Below, one piece after another: positions 26,246 through 34,669 of a DNA stretch of 64,000 nucleotides. Under the pieces are notes generated by a model. The model was not told where the DNA came from, did not search any database, and saw nothing but the letters and a program-made list of their open reading frames with translations. Source of the stretch: Deinococcus cellulosilyticus NBRC 106333 = KACC 11606 (GTDB taxonomy: Bacteria; Deinococcota; Deinococci; Deinococcales; Deinococcaceae); assembly GCF_007990775.1 (NCBI RefSeq), contig NZ_BJXB01000010.1, forward strand, positions 62,001 to 126,000, written 5' to 3'. How positions within the stretch are numbered: the stretch's first letter is position 1; every line of letters starts with the position of its first letter. The translations under genes were made by a program, and so were the position numbers.

Positions 26246-27750
26246 TCCTGACCCAGAGGGCTCCCAGGGTCATCAGTGGAGGAGGGTACGCCTTGCTGGC
26301 TCCAGAGGGGCAGGATGTGAAGGATGGCCTGCAACACCTGCTGGAAAACAGTGGTCATCCAGTGCATCTGTATCCCCATGACCTGCAGACCTGCCCCCTG
26401 CAGGACCACCTGATTGAAACGGCTGGCCTGCACCTGCAGGACCACAACATCACTGATGCCCTGCTGATCCACCTGCAAACAGGCCAGATGGAGCGGATTC
26501 CTCTGGCGAAGACCACCATGCCCTGTGACCTGAAGCTGGACCTCCAGAAATCCGTTGCCCGTTCGGGCCTCCCTGATTTGCGCTGGGACCGACTGATCAG
26601 CCCACTGGGACCCCTGCTTGGAGTCAATGCTGAAAAAGAGCTCTCCATTGCCACCGCGCAGCTGGCCAGCAAGGCCGCAGGCCAGCGGGTCTATGGGGTG
26701 GGCCGGGCAGACCGAATTCAGGCCTCCAGAACCATTGCTGCACTTGAGGCGCTGGAGCGTCTGGGCGGTCTTTTCCCTGATCCATCAAGACAGCGGATGC
26801 ACGCCTCTATGGGTGACCTGCCCGGGCAGGTGCTTGATCCCAGAAGCCTCCACCTGTACTTCCCTTTGCAGCACCAGCAGCGGGATTTCCCTTGCAAGCC
26901 TTTTGAAGAAGACCAGCCTCGCACCTGGGTTTGTGGCCTCAATCTGAAAACCCTTCAACCTGTCTGGATTGAAGAAAGCCTGGTGTATTACGGCCCCATG
27001 CCTGATCCACTGGTCCTCAACACCTCCAGTGGATGTGCGCTGGGGCAGAGTCTGGAAGAGGCCACCCTTCATGCTTTTCTGGAACTTGCAGAGCGGGATG
27101 CCGCCATGCGCTGGTGGCAGGGGACCCACAAAGCCCCGCTGTGGCCCACTCCCTTTGAGGATGACGTTCTGGAGGTGCTGGGGAACCTTTTTGATCTGGA
27201 ATATCAGGTTCAGGCCCATGACCTGACCACGGATCTGGGGCTGCCCGTGTGTCTGCTGGTGGCCACCCAAAAAGAATGGGACGGCCTTCATCCAGCGACC
27301 CTGTGTGCCACGGCTGCCCATCTGGACCCCCGAATGGCCCTGCTGAAAGCTGTCCAGGAAATCCGGGGGATGGCCCAGAAGCTCACCCCGCAACAGCTTG
27401 AGAAAGCAGCCCTGTTGCAGCAACACCCAGAACAGGTGCTGACCCTGGAAGACCACCTGCTGGCCTACGCCCTCCCTGCTGCCCGTGATGCCATCGCCTC
27501 AAAGCTTTCGGGTGAATTGGGACTTCAAAGGGACGCCTGGGTGGTGCCAGATCTTCAGGCTTTGCTGCAGCACACCCTTGACCACTGTGAGCTCCATGTG
27601 GTGCAGCAGGACCATCCCGTGCTGAGGGAGCAGGGCCTCTTTTGCGTGAGGGTCATCTCTCCACAGTTGCTCCCCATCACTTACGGGCACCCCTACCAGC
27701 GGGTTCCAGCATCTCAAGCCCCCACAGCAGACCCGCATCCTTTCACCTGA
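26242..27750 (+). CDS. second YcaO-domain protein
   Basis: 502 residues from ATG at 26242 (GAAGGTG upstream); an in-frame ATG at 26227 is possible. Seen: IQASRTIAALEALERLGGLF, then SSGCALGQSLEEATLHAFLE followed by LAERDAAMR, the YcaO nucleotide-binding segments, and a proline-rich end TADPHPFT. The same overall order as the first YcaO but well diverged, and it retains the acidic residues I can see. The lactazole minimal set uses one YcaO, so this is an addition: a second heterocyclase for Ser residues, an amide-modifying YcaO, or a helper. Role uncertain. Confidence 0.87.
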   Translation: MILTQRAPRVISGGGYALLAPEGQDVKDGLQHLLENSGHPVHLYPHDLQTCPLQDHLIETAGLHLQDHNITDALLIHLQTGQMERIPLAKTTMPCDLKLDLQKSVARSGLPDLRWDRLISPLGPLLGVNAEKELSIATAQLASKAAGQRVYGVGRADRIQASRTIAALEALERLGGLFPDPSRQRMHASMGDLPGQVLDPRSLHLYFPLQHQQRDFPCKPFEEDQPRTWVCGLNLKTLQPVWIEESLVYYGPMPDPLVLNTSSGCALGQSLEEATLHAFLELAERDAAMRWWQGTHKAPLWPTPFEDDVLEVLGNLFDLEYQVQAHDLTTDLGLPVCLLVATQKEWDGLHPATLCATAAHLDPRMALLKAVQEIRGMAQKLTPQQLEKAALLQQHPEQVLTLEDHLLAYALPAARDAIASKLSGELGLQRDAWVVPDLQALLQHTLDHCELHVVQQDHPVLREQGLFCVRVISPQLLPITYGHPYQRVPASQAPTADPHPFT

Positions 27751-27760
27751 GAGGTGGACC

Positions 27761-29014
27761 ATGAAAGCAGCGACCCTGAACTACAAGAACACCTACCTGA
27801 AAAGCACCGCACCCAGAGGGGAATTCCCTCCAGCTCTGCCGCTCTTTGTGCCTCCGGGAACCCGCGAAATCATCCTGCCAGACCCGATGCTGGACACTGA
27901 CCTGCCTCTCGGTCATGTGGCCCAGGCTTCTGCTGCAGACCACCTGAGCCTGCAGGACATCTCCAACCTGGCCCACTACACCCTCGGACTGTCCAGGTAT
28001 GAACCCGGAGAGCTGTACCTGTACCACAGGCCTGCCCCCTCTCCGCGCTGCAAACACGCCACAGAACTCTGGTATTTCACATTGCAGGACGCAGCGCTTC
28101 CCGCCGGGCTCTACCGTTACAACCCCATCCGCCACACCTTGCAGATGGATGACCTTCAGGACTGGCTTTCCATCCTGGCAGAAAACGCAAGGCAACCACA
28201 GGATGGCTGGTTGCTCAGTGCAGTGCCAGACCGCCTGCGGCACATTTACGGGGATTTCACCAGCCGCCTCATGTGCCTGGAGGCCGGGCATGTGACAGAG
28301 CAGTTGCAACTCGTGCACCACATGCTGGGGCATGGCCTGCGGTCTGTTCCTTTCCCGCAACAATGGGTGTGGCCCACAACAGAAAAAGAGATCCCTTTGC
28401 AGGTGCTCTGGAGAGAAAACCTGCAGACAGAGGACACACCACTGCCCGTTTCTTTTGTGGAGGCCACCCGCAACCGCCATTCGGCGCACGGCAGCAACGG
28501 GGTGTATCCCCTTCCCATCAGGCTCCCACTGGAAACCGCCTGCCAGATGGGGGAATTCGCCTCCCGGCAAAAGACCACCGCCAGTCTTTATGCCGTGGTG
28601 CAAAACGTGGAAGGTCTGGACCCTGGTGCTTACAGTTACCTTCCCCATGAGGGCTTCCGCTGGATTGCCCCCATTCCCCGCAAATCAGAAATGCAGCAGG
28701 CGCTTTTCATCACGCCGGGGTTTCATGTGCCCCATTGCCCCATTGTGTGGCTGATCAGTGAGGACACTGGAGTTCTGCAAGCCGAGGGCACCATGCAGGA
28801 CTACCAGCAGACCCACCAGGACGTGGGGCGCGTTGGGCAACGCCTCGGGCTTGCTGCAGCAGCATCCGGGCTTTTTGCCCGGCCTGCAGTCAGCCATGAC
28901 GAGGGCTATTTTGACTGGCTCTTGCGCCTCACCGACACCGATGAAACCGTGCTGTATCAGGTGCTCATTGGTCAGGACAGGTATGAGGGGTGGCCTGTTC
29001 AAATGATGTTTTGA
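27761..29014 (+). CDS. second SagB-like nitroreductase-fold protein
   Basis: 417 residues; GAGAGGTGGACC before the ATG. Two half-repeats are visible: each has a segment of the type A-x-LPAGLYRYNPIRHTLQ or LDPGAYSYLPHEGF, found in SagB-type dehydrogenases, and a hydrophobic helix ending in a V/GQRLGLAAAASGLF-type motif. The flavin-binding RRSxR segment is degenerate (EATRNRHSAHGSNG), so catalysis is not assured. Likely an azoline dehydrogenase or a structural homologue acting with the second YcaO, directly upstream. Last gene of the apparent thiopeptide operon. Confidence 0.75.
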   Translation: MKAATLNYKNTYLKSTAPRGEFPPALPLFVPPGTREIILPDPMLDTDLPLGHVAQASAADHLSLQDISNLAHYTLGLSRYEPGELYLYHRPAPSPRCKHATELWYFTLQDAALPAGLYRYNPIRHTLQMDDLQDWLSILAENARQPQDGWLLSAVPDRLRHIYGDFTSRLMCLEAGHVTEQLQLVHHMLGHGLRSVPFPQQWVWPTTEKEIPLQVLWRENLQTEDTPLPVSFVEATRNRHSAHGSNGVYPLPIRLPLETACQMGEFASRQKTTASLYAVVQNVEGLDPGAYSYLPHEGFRWIAPIPRKSEMQQALFITPGFHVPHCPIVWLISEDTGVLQAEGTMQDYQQTHQDVGRVGQRLGLAAAASGLFARPAVSHDEGYFDWLLRLTDTDETVLYQVLIGQDRYEGWPVQMMF

Positions 29015-29072
29015 TGGGGGTGGTCACAGGGCAGTCACAGCCTGATGGGTACGTTGTGCAGAGGAGGTCCTC

Positions 29073-30434
29073 ATGCACACCTGGATCAGAAAAATCATTC
29101 TGATTGCTGTCACTTTGCTGGGCATCACGGCCTGCAGCCACGCCGAAACCCGCAGTGCCAGCCAGAGTCAAGCTGTCCAGAAATTTTTCCTGCCCACCGA
29201 TCCGCCTGAGAACGTCACAGAACCCACCGTGGAAGTGGACCCGGAAGGTGGCATCCACTCGGTTTACGCAAAATACGCCATTGGAGACGCATTCTACAGC
29301 TACTGCCCATCCACCTGCAAAAGCAGCGATGAAATGTCGGTGGTGCGACTGAAAACCTCTGGCACCGTGACCAATGCCATGCTGGCCCTCGATGGGCAGG
29401 GAAAACCCCATGTGCTGCTCGACACCCTCAGCACCACCTATTACGGGACCTGCACCGCCACCTGCCGCACGGCCAGAGACTGGACGGTCAGTGAGATCCT
29501 GGTGCACGGCATTCTCTATCAGGTGACTGGAGAGGCTTTTGCCCTCGACCCCCAGGGTCGCCCCAGGTTTCTGTTGCACGGATGGGTGGGCACTTTTGGC
29601 CCGAACCGCAACGAGACCTTCTGGATGACCTGCGATCAGGACTGCCATGTTTCAGAGAGCTGGAAACAGCACACCATCGACAGCAAAATGACCTGGTACG
29701 AATCCCAGTTGCGTTTTTCTGCCGATGGCACTGCAAAGGTGGCCGGGGTGGCCCACCTGGAGGGGGATGGGGGCCAGAAAACCCCTTACCTGCTGTACGC
29801 CGAGTGTGAGACCGGCTGTGAAACCCCCGAAGGCTGGAAGGGCGGTGCCCTGATGCCTGCCTACCTCGACAGGACCACCCGCAACATCGACCCTGCGGTG
29901 TCCATGGCCCTCACCCGGTCCGGGCATCCGCGCATCTGGGGCATCACCCGAAATGCCGAAGGGGTGCCAGATCTGGTGTACCTCTCCTGTGACCAGACCT
30001 GTGCAGACGTGCAGGGAGAGGGCAACTGGACGGGCACCTTGCAGGGAGCAAACCCGAAAATCGCTGCTGGAGTGGACCTGGCACTGGACAGCGAAGACCG
30101 CCCCAGAGCCGCCTTCAACCTGGACGACAACATCTTCGTGGCCTCCTGTCAGGAGAACTGCGCCACGCCAGATGCTGTCTGGAAGGACATCAAGGTGGAG
30201 ATCACCGCCGAGATGCAAAAAGACCGGGTGATTCCCTACCCCAATTGCACGCTTGCTGCATGGTTCCTGAAGCACCCCTCCATTGCCCTGACACCTGCTG
30301 GAAACCTGGTGGTGGGGTATCAAGCGCTGGATGTCAGTGGTGGGGTGGTCCGCACCGATCCCTCGAAACCTCCCTGCAGTCCGGGAGCCGACATGACCCT
30401 GGGCAGAATGGCCCTGCTGGACGCTGTGGAATAA
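29073..30434 (+). CDS. lipoprotein with six CxxxC...W repeats
   Basis: 453 residues. N-terminal MHTWIRKIILIAVTLLGITAC is a lipoprotein signal with a lipobox-like end. The rest contains six copies, some 50-75 residues apart, of a motif like YxxCxxxCx(5-9)W (YCPSTCKS, GTCTATCRTARDW, MTCDQDCHVSESW, AECETGCETPEGW, LSCDQTCADVQG, ASCQENCATPDAVW), each preceded by a short G-x-P-x-V/F-x-L strand-like segment. That suggests a six-bladed propeller with one disulphide loop per blade (inference). No enzyme motif seen. It lies 58 bp after the thiopeptide operon in the same direction. Confidence 0.8.
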   Translation: MHTWIRKIILIAVTLLGITACSHAETRSASQSQAVQKFFLPTDPPENVTEPTVEVDPEGGIHSVYAKYAIGDAFYSYCPSTCKSSDEMSVVRLKTSGTVTNAMLALDGQGKPHVLLDTLSTTYYGTCTATCRTARDWTVSEILVHGILYQVTGEAFALDPQGRPRFLLHGWVGTFGPNRNETFWMTCDQDCHVSESWKQHTIDSKMTWYESQLRFSADGTAKVAGVAHLEGDGGQKTPYLLYAECETGCETPEGWKGGALMPAYLDRTTRNIDPAVSMALTRSGHPRIWGITRNAEGVPDLVYLSCDQTCADVQGEGNWTGTLQGANPKIAAGVDLALDSEDRPRAAFNLDDNIFVASCQENCATPDAVWKDIKVEITAEMQKDRVIPYPNCTLAAWFLKHPSIALTPAGNLVVGYQALDVSGGVVRTDPSKPPCSPGADMTLGRMALLDAVE

Positions 30435-30537
30435 CGTCAGGACAGGTCGCTGGGGAAGCCGTTGCAGCGTTTTCTCTGCGACCCCTGTAAGAGCCCTGTA
30501 TTTGAGCAAGCGCTAGCATGAATCCGGGGGACCACAC

Positions 30538-32202
30538 ATGCCAGACGCCAGCTTGCTTGAAAAGCAGTACCAGGACGCCCACACCGAAAGAGACCGGGTC
30601 ATGCTGCTGCTCCACACCCTCCCCGGACTGGTCGAGGCCTACCATCCACAGGCTGCCCACTGGGTGGACGTGGCCCTGGAAAGCAGCAAGCAGGTGGGAT
30701 TGCTGGCCGAACATGCTGAACTGCTGCGGCTCAATGGTGTGCTGTGCCTGTACCGGGGCCAGAACATGCAGGCCTACCAGCACATGCTGGAAGCCCTGCA
30801 ATACGCCAGGGACCTTCAACTGAACACCCTGCAGGCCGAAGTGTACCGCTGGCTGGGCAATGCCTGCACAGGCATGGGGCACTTCCATGAAGCCCTCTCC
30901 TGGTTTGAAGAAGGGCTCTCCCACACCTCTGCGCATGCCCTCACGGTGCAACATGTGCGCATTCAGGCAGGGATGTGCTGGCTGTACCGCCACAACAATG
31001 AACCCGCCCAGACCATCGAAAACGCCCGGCAGGTGACCCAGTACGCCTGCCAGAATGGCCTGCACGGTGAACTGGCTTTCGTGTACGCCAACGTGCTGGA
31101 GGCCCACCTGGACCTTTACGAGCAGGAACCGCACCCATGCCATCTGGAAAGTGCAGAGGTGGCCCTGGAAAGCTTCCGCCGGGTCATGCAGCAGAACCCC
31201 AGTGAAAGGCTCAAACGTTTTGAGCTGTACCTGCTCACCAAGCTGACCCTGGCCCGCAAAGACCTGGAAGCGGCAGAAAAGTACATCCAGGACCTTCTTG
31301 AGCGGCTTGGCGAAAAGAGCCAGGACACCCTGTACGGAGATGCCCACCTGGACCTTGTGGTGGTGCGGGGTCTCCAGGGGCGCTGGAGTGAAGCCCTGCA
31401 CCACCTGTCCCTCAGCAGGCAGAATTTCGAGCAGGCCAGGGCCCGTTACGGGGTGATGCTGACCCTCAGGCAGGAAGCTGACCTGCTGGAGAAAAAAGGG
31501 GACTTTCAGGCGGCCCTCACGGCCTTCAAGCGCTACCATCAGGCTTTCGAATCCCAGGAAAGACAGCGGGCCAGGGAAAAATCCCAGATGCTCGGCATCA
31601 AACTGCAGGTGGAGGAAATCCACCATGAACTGCTGCAGCTGCGCACCCTCTCCCGCCAGCTTGAGGAGCAGAATGCTGCCCTGCACCAGAAAACCCACAC
31701 ACTGGCGCAGGAGGCCCTGATTGACACCCTCACCGGGCTTCCCAACCGCAGGGCGTTCAATGACCGTTTTGCCCGCATGATCCGCGACATGCAGCAACAA
31801 CCAGGGCCGCTCGGGGTGGTGGTGCTGGACATCGACCACTTCAAGCAGGTCAATGACCGGTACTCCCATGAAACCGGAGACCGGGTCCTGACGGTGGTGG
31901 GAGGGTTGCTTGAACAGCACTGCCGGGGACAGGATTTTGTGGCCAGGTGGGGTGGCGAGGAATTTGTGGTGCTGCTTCCCGGCCTGGATGAAAGAACCTG
32001 CCATCAGGTGTGTGAGCGCCTGCGCCGCACCATTGAAGACCATGACTGGGCCCCTTACACCCCCGGGAAGTCTGTGACCGTCAGTGTGGGCTTTGCCGTG
32101 GGGCACTCCGACCTTGAAACCCTGTTCCGGGAGGCGGACCACCAACTGTACACCGCCAAGCACGCAGGCAGAAACACCGTGCGGCCCGACCGGACAGACT
32201 GA
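30538..32202 (+). CDS. TPR-repeat diguanylate cyclase (GGDEF)
   Basis: 554 residues. About 330 N-terminal residues form helical pairs typical of TPR repeats (for example YRWLGNACTGMGHFHEALSW), then a coiled segment around 340-390, then a GGDEF domain with VVVLDIDHFKQVND and the active-site motif RWGGEEF near residue 470. It makes cyclic di-GMP from two GTP. No membrane segment, so a cytoplasmic sensor acting through the TPR region. Start set at MPDASLLEKQ with a GGGGG stretch upstream. Confidence 0.92.
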   Translation: MPDASLLEKQYQDAHTERDRVMLLLHTLPGLVEAYHPQAAHWVDVALESSKQVGLLAEHAELLRLNGVLCLYRGQNMQAYQHMLEALQYARDLQLNTLQAEVYRWLGNACTGMGHFHEALSWFEEGLSHTSAHALTVQHVRIQAGMCWLYRHNNEPAQTIENARQVTQYACQNGLHGELAFVYANVLEAHLDLYEQEPHPCHLESAEVALESFRRVMQQNPSERLKRFELYLLTKLTLARKDLEAAEKYIQDLLERLGEKSQDTLYGDAHLDLVVVRGLQGRWSEALHHLSLSRQNFEQARARYGVMLTLRQEADLLEKKGDFQAALTAFKRYHQAFESQERQRAREKSQMLGIKLQVEEIHHELLQLRTLSRQLEEQNAALHQKTHTLAQEALIDTLTGLPNRRAFNDRFARMIRDMQQQPGPLGVVVLDIDHFKQVNDRYSHETGDRVLTVVGGLLEQHCRGQDFVARWGGEEFVVLLPGLDERTCHQVCERLRRTIEDHDWAPYTPGKSVTVSVGFAVGHSDLETLFREADHQLYTAKHAGRNTVRPDRTD

Positions 32203-32252
32203 TTTGCGGCAAAGACCGATGTTCGGGGCAACTGTTGCCGTATGCTGGAAGC

Positions 32253-32834
32253 ATGCCCCTGGACAGGCCAGAGAAGCCCTTTTTTCGGGATGCTTCGTAT
32301 CAGGACGAGTACTTCACCACCTTCGACCTCAAACAGCGCGGGTGGACGGCAACCATGATCAAAAAACTCCTCCCTGAGCATGATGCCGAGAAGGAGAACT
32401 TCATGCGGATTCCCACCCGTGCAGGACGCCGCAAAATCCAGCATCCGGTGAAGCTCTACGAGCAGGAGCGCATCAAGTACCTGGAGGACACCGAGGAGTT
32501 CTATGTGCTGTACGAGAAAGCCCAGAAGGCGCTCGCCAGAGGGGAGAAACGCCGGGAAACAGTGCTGGAGCAAAAAAGGCAGAAGGTGGAGGCCGATGTG
32601 GATGCTTACCAGCCTAAAATTGACCTTGCTGAAAGCTGGCATGTGAATCTGCGCAGGCACCGGGACCGGGTGGCCTCCCTCAGGGAAAACTGGGAAGAAG
32701 CCCGCATCCCTGAAGACATCATGGATGAAGCCACCTCCCGCCTGAAAGAAGAATTTCGGGACGCTTACCACCAGCAGAAGCACCCTGGAAAAAAACGCCC
32801 CCGCAAAAAAGTTGTTCTGGAGGACGACTGGTGA
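32253..32834 (+). CDS. hypothetical protein, charged and helical
   Basis: 193 residues from ATG at 32253 (GGAAGC just upstream); an in-frame ATG at 32235 would add 6 residues. Not recognised. It is strongly charged, with a long Lys/Glu/Arg helix (EKAQKALARGEKRRETVLEQ...) likely to be coiled coil, an early WTATMIKKLLPEHD segment that looks like a small helix-turn-helix, and a basic tail KKRPRKKV. No signal peptide. It could bind nucleic acid; nothing more can be said. Confidence 0.75.
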   Translation: MPLDRPEKPFFRDASYQDEYFTTFDLKQRGWTATMIKKLLPEHDAEKENFMRIPTRAGRRKIQHPVKLYEQERIKYLEDTEEFYVLYEKAQKALARGEKRRETVLEQKRQKVEADVDAYQPKIDLAESWHVNLRRHRDRVASLRENWEEARIPEDIMDEATSRLKEEFRDAYHQQKHPGKKRPRKKVVLEDDW

Positions 32835-32924
32835 GATGGAGAGCCTTCGTCTCTCTGGGAAAATGGTGATGCTCCAGACAGAGGCCAACGGCAGGGCACA
32901 ACCGAGAAGGGTAACAGGCTGTAG

Positions 32925-33497
32925 TTAAAGTACGTTGTTGTTGAAAAAGTACTTTTTGTCTTTCGGGTCAAAGATTGACATCAGTGCAATATGGCCATAT
33001 GGGGTGATGTTGGATTGATCGCGTATAACGGCACGATAGATAAGATTGTTGGTCTTGTAGTAATATATTCCAGGTGTGTCATCCAAATCATCATTGATCA
33101 TTTTTGCAATTGAACTTCCAGCTTCGCGCCCCGTATAGTACTGAAAGATTTCTCTAAATGAAGACAGAGCGATGAGTCCAACCAGGGCGTCAGCGGCTTT
33201 AGAAATGGCTTCAGGAGGCAAAATGACTCCTACTGCCATTTTTCTGATGTTGCCATTTTTGTCTCTGGTAAGAGTTAAGATGTAGCTCATCTGAAGGGTG
33301 CTGTCATCTACTTTGTAGTAGAGTATGCTAGCCCCAGACAAGTCTTTGGACTTCTCTTTCTTGCTGAGTGTGCAAGTGTTGATGCGACAACTGTCTGTTT
33401 TGAGAAGATCTGTAGATTTAAAAGTCTGGGCTGATACACACGGCATCACCAGAGAAGCTGCCAGGACCAGGGATCTCACTTTGGTTGCCTTTTTCAT
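32925..33497 (-). CDS. secreted hypothetical protein in AT-rich patch
   Basis: 190 residues with a signal peptide (MKKATKVRSLVLAASLVMPC, cleavage probably after VSA). Not recognised. After the signal there are two nearby Cys (CRINTC), then a beta-rich region with many Tyr/Asn. Codon use is visibly A/T-rich compared with all neighbours, pointing to recent acquisition. It stands alone between the charged hypothetical and the sugar locus; a TATGAT element lies 10 nt before the ATG without a good Shine-Dalgarno, so the message may be almost leaderless. Confidence 0.75.
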   Translation of the reverse strand: MKKATKVRSLVLAASLVMPCVSAQTFKSTDLLKTDSCRINTCTLSKKEKSKDLSGASILYYKVDDSTLQMSYILTLTRDKNGNIRKMAVGVILPPEAISKAADALVGLIALSSFREIFQYYTGREAGSSIAKMINDDLDDTPGIYYYKTNNLIYRAVIRDQSNITPYGHIALMSIFDPKDKKYFFNNNVL

Positions 33498-33748
33498 GAC
33501 TCAGTTTATCATAAATTTCATGTTTCCACTGGGCCACACGAAAGTCAATGATCTTCTGTAATGAAGTGTTGAATGAAATATAGGTAGAGTCTACGAATTA
33601 AAGCGGTATCTCAGCCCATGTCGATGTATCTATCGTGTTTACTGATCCAGGCAGATGTTGCTTGAACCTTGAGTCAGTGTCCTGACCTTTCTATTCGCTT
33701 TGCTCAAGCAGAACTGAGCTCAGCTCAGTTCTGCTGAAAGCAGTAAAA
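33498..33748. other. AT-rich intergenic stretch
   Basis: No gene seen. It holds the upstream region of the AT-rich gene and ends in the palindrome at 33707-33735. Confidence 0.5.
33707..33735. terminator. 12-bp perfect inverted repeat after the regulator gene
   Basis: AGCAGAACTGAG and CTCAGTTCTGCT surround a 5-nt loop (CTCAG), 14 bp beyond the stop of the minus-strand regulator-like gene. No U-run follows, so either an intrinsic terminator of poor quality or a protein-binding dyad. Confidence 0.5.
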
Positions 33749-34624
33749 TCAGTTGGCCGTTGATTCCCGCCTTTGCACCTGCAAGGTCACCTCTGGGACC
33801 CGTGCAGGCAGACCATTCACCCTCTTCAGTAGCGCAAAGGTGGCTTCCCGGGCCAGATCCACCCAGGGGATCCCGACGCTGGACAGGGGAGGGGTCAGGT
33901 AGGCAGAGAAAGGCAGATCTCCAATGCCCATCAGGGCGACATCTGTCGGGACGTCCATCTTGGCTTGCTGCAGGGCCTGTCGTGCCCCGTAAGCCAGCAG
34001 GTCAGATGCAGCGAGGAGGGCTGTAAAAGTCCTGCCCTGTTCCAGCAGTTTCAGGGTGGCAGCCTGGGCTTCCGCTGAACCTGTGCAACCCGTGATGACA
34101 GCATTTTCTGGAGAAAGGCCCATGCCCTTTAGGGCTTCCTGAAAAGCCACTTTTTCGTCCTCTGTCTCACACACGAAAGCCAGCTTTTGATGTCCTTGCC
34201 CAAGCAGATGCAGGACAGCTTCCCTGATCGCATGACTTTGCTCCACCCACAGGCACTGTTTTTCCAGGCCTTTGACCCTGCGGCCCAGCACCACCATTGG
34301 AATCACTTCTGCAAGCTGCATCAATGAATCATCCGTGATGCGGTCATCGAGGATGAGCACAGCGTCCACCTCTGCACTCCACGGCTCGGCGCTGTACAGG
34401 GGAATGCAGTTTCCTGCGAGGGCGGCCTGTTCGATGCCCTGCATCATCATGCAGCGCACCGGGTCACTGATGCTGTCCACCAGCACCCCGATCGTGCAAG
34501 ACGCAGCGTGCGTTTCATGGGAAGTGAAACCCGGGGCGTCAGGTCGTTGTTTTCGAGGGCTGGCATCCATGTGGCCGGAGGTGGAACGCAGGGTTTGAAG
34601 GGCAGCAGTCAGGGCTTGTGACAT
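33749..34624 (-). CDS. LacI-type effector-binding domain protein without HTH
   Basis: 291 residues from ATG at 34624 (GGGAG upstream). From ~45 on it follows the LacI/GalR periplasmic-binding fold: CTIGVLVDSISDPV, VDAVLILDDR, LLGQGHQKLAFVC, ALLAASDLLAYGARQALQ, DVALMGIGDLPFSAYLTPPL. The N-terminal ~45 residues (MSQALTAALQTLRSTSGHMD...) contain no helix-turn-helix or hinge of the normal T-x-x-D-x-A type. It cannot bind DNA in the usual way; it may bind sugar or heterodimerise with the full LacI protein encoded at 36515. It starts 45 bp after the xylosidase stop, in the same operon. Confidence 0.8.
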   Translation of the reverse strand: MSQALTAALQTLRSTSGHMDASPRKQRPDAPGFTSHETHAASCTIGVLVDSISDPVRCMMMQGIEQAALAGNCIPLYSAEPWSAEVDAVLILDDRITDDSLMQLAEVIPMVVLGRRVKGLEKQCLWVEQSHAIREAVLHLLGQGHQKLAFVCETEDEKVAFQEALKGMGLSPENAVITGCTGSAEAQAATLKLLEQGRTFTALLAASDLLAYGARQALQQAKMDVPTDVALMGIGDLPFSAYLTPPLSSVGIPWVDLAREATFALLKRVNGLPARVPEVTLQVQRRESTAN

Positions 34625-34669
34625 GGGGTCTCCCGGAAAATGGAGGGGGAAGCCTGGCTTCCCCACAAC

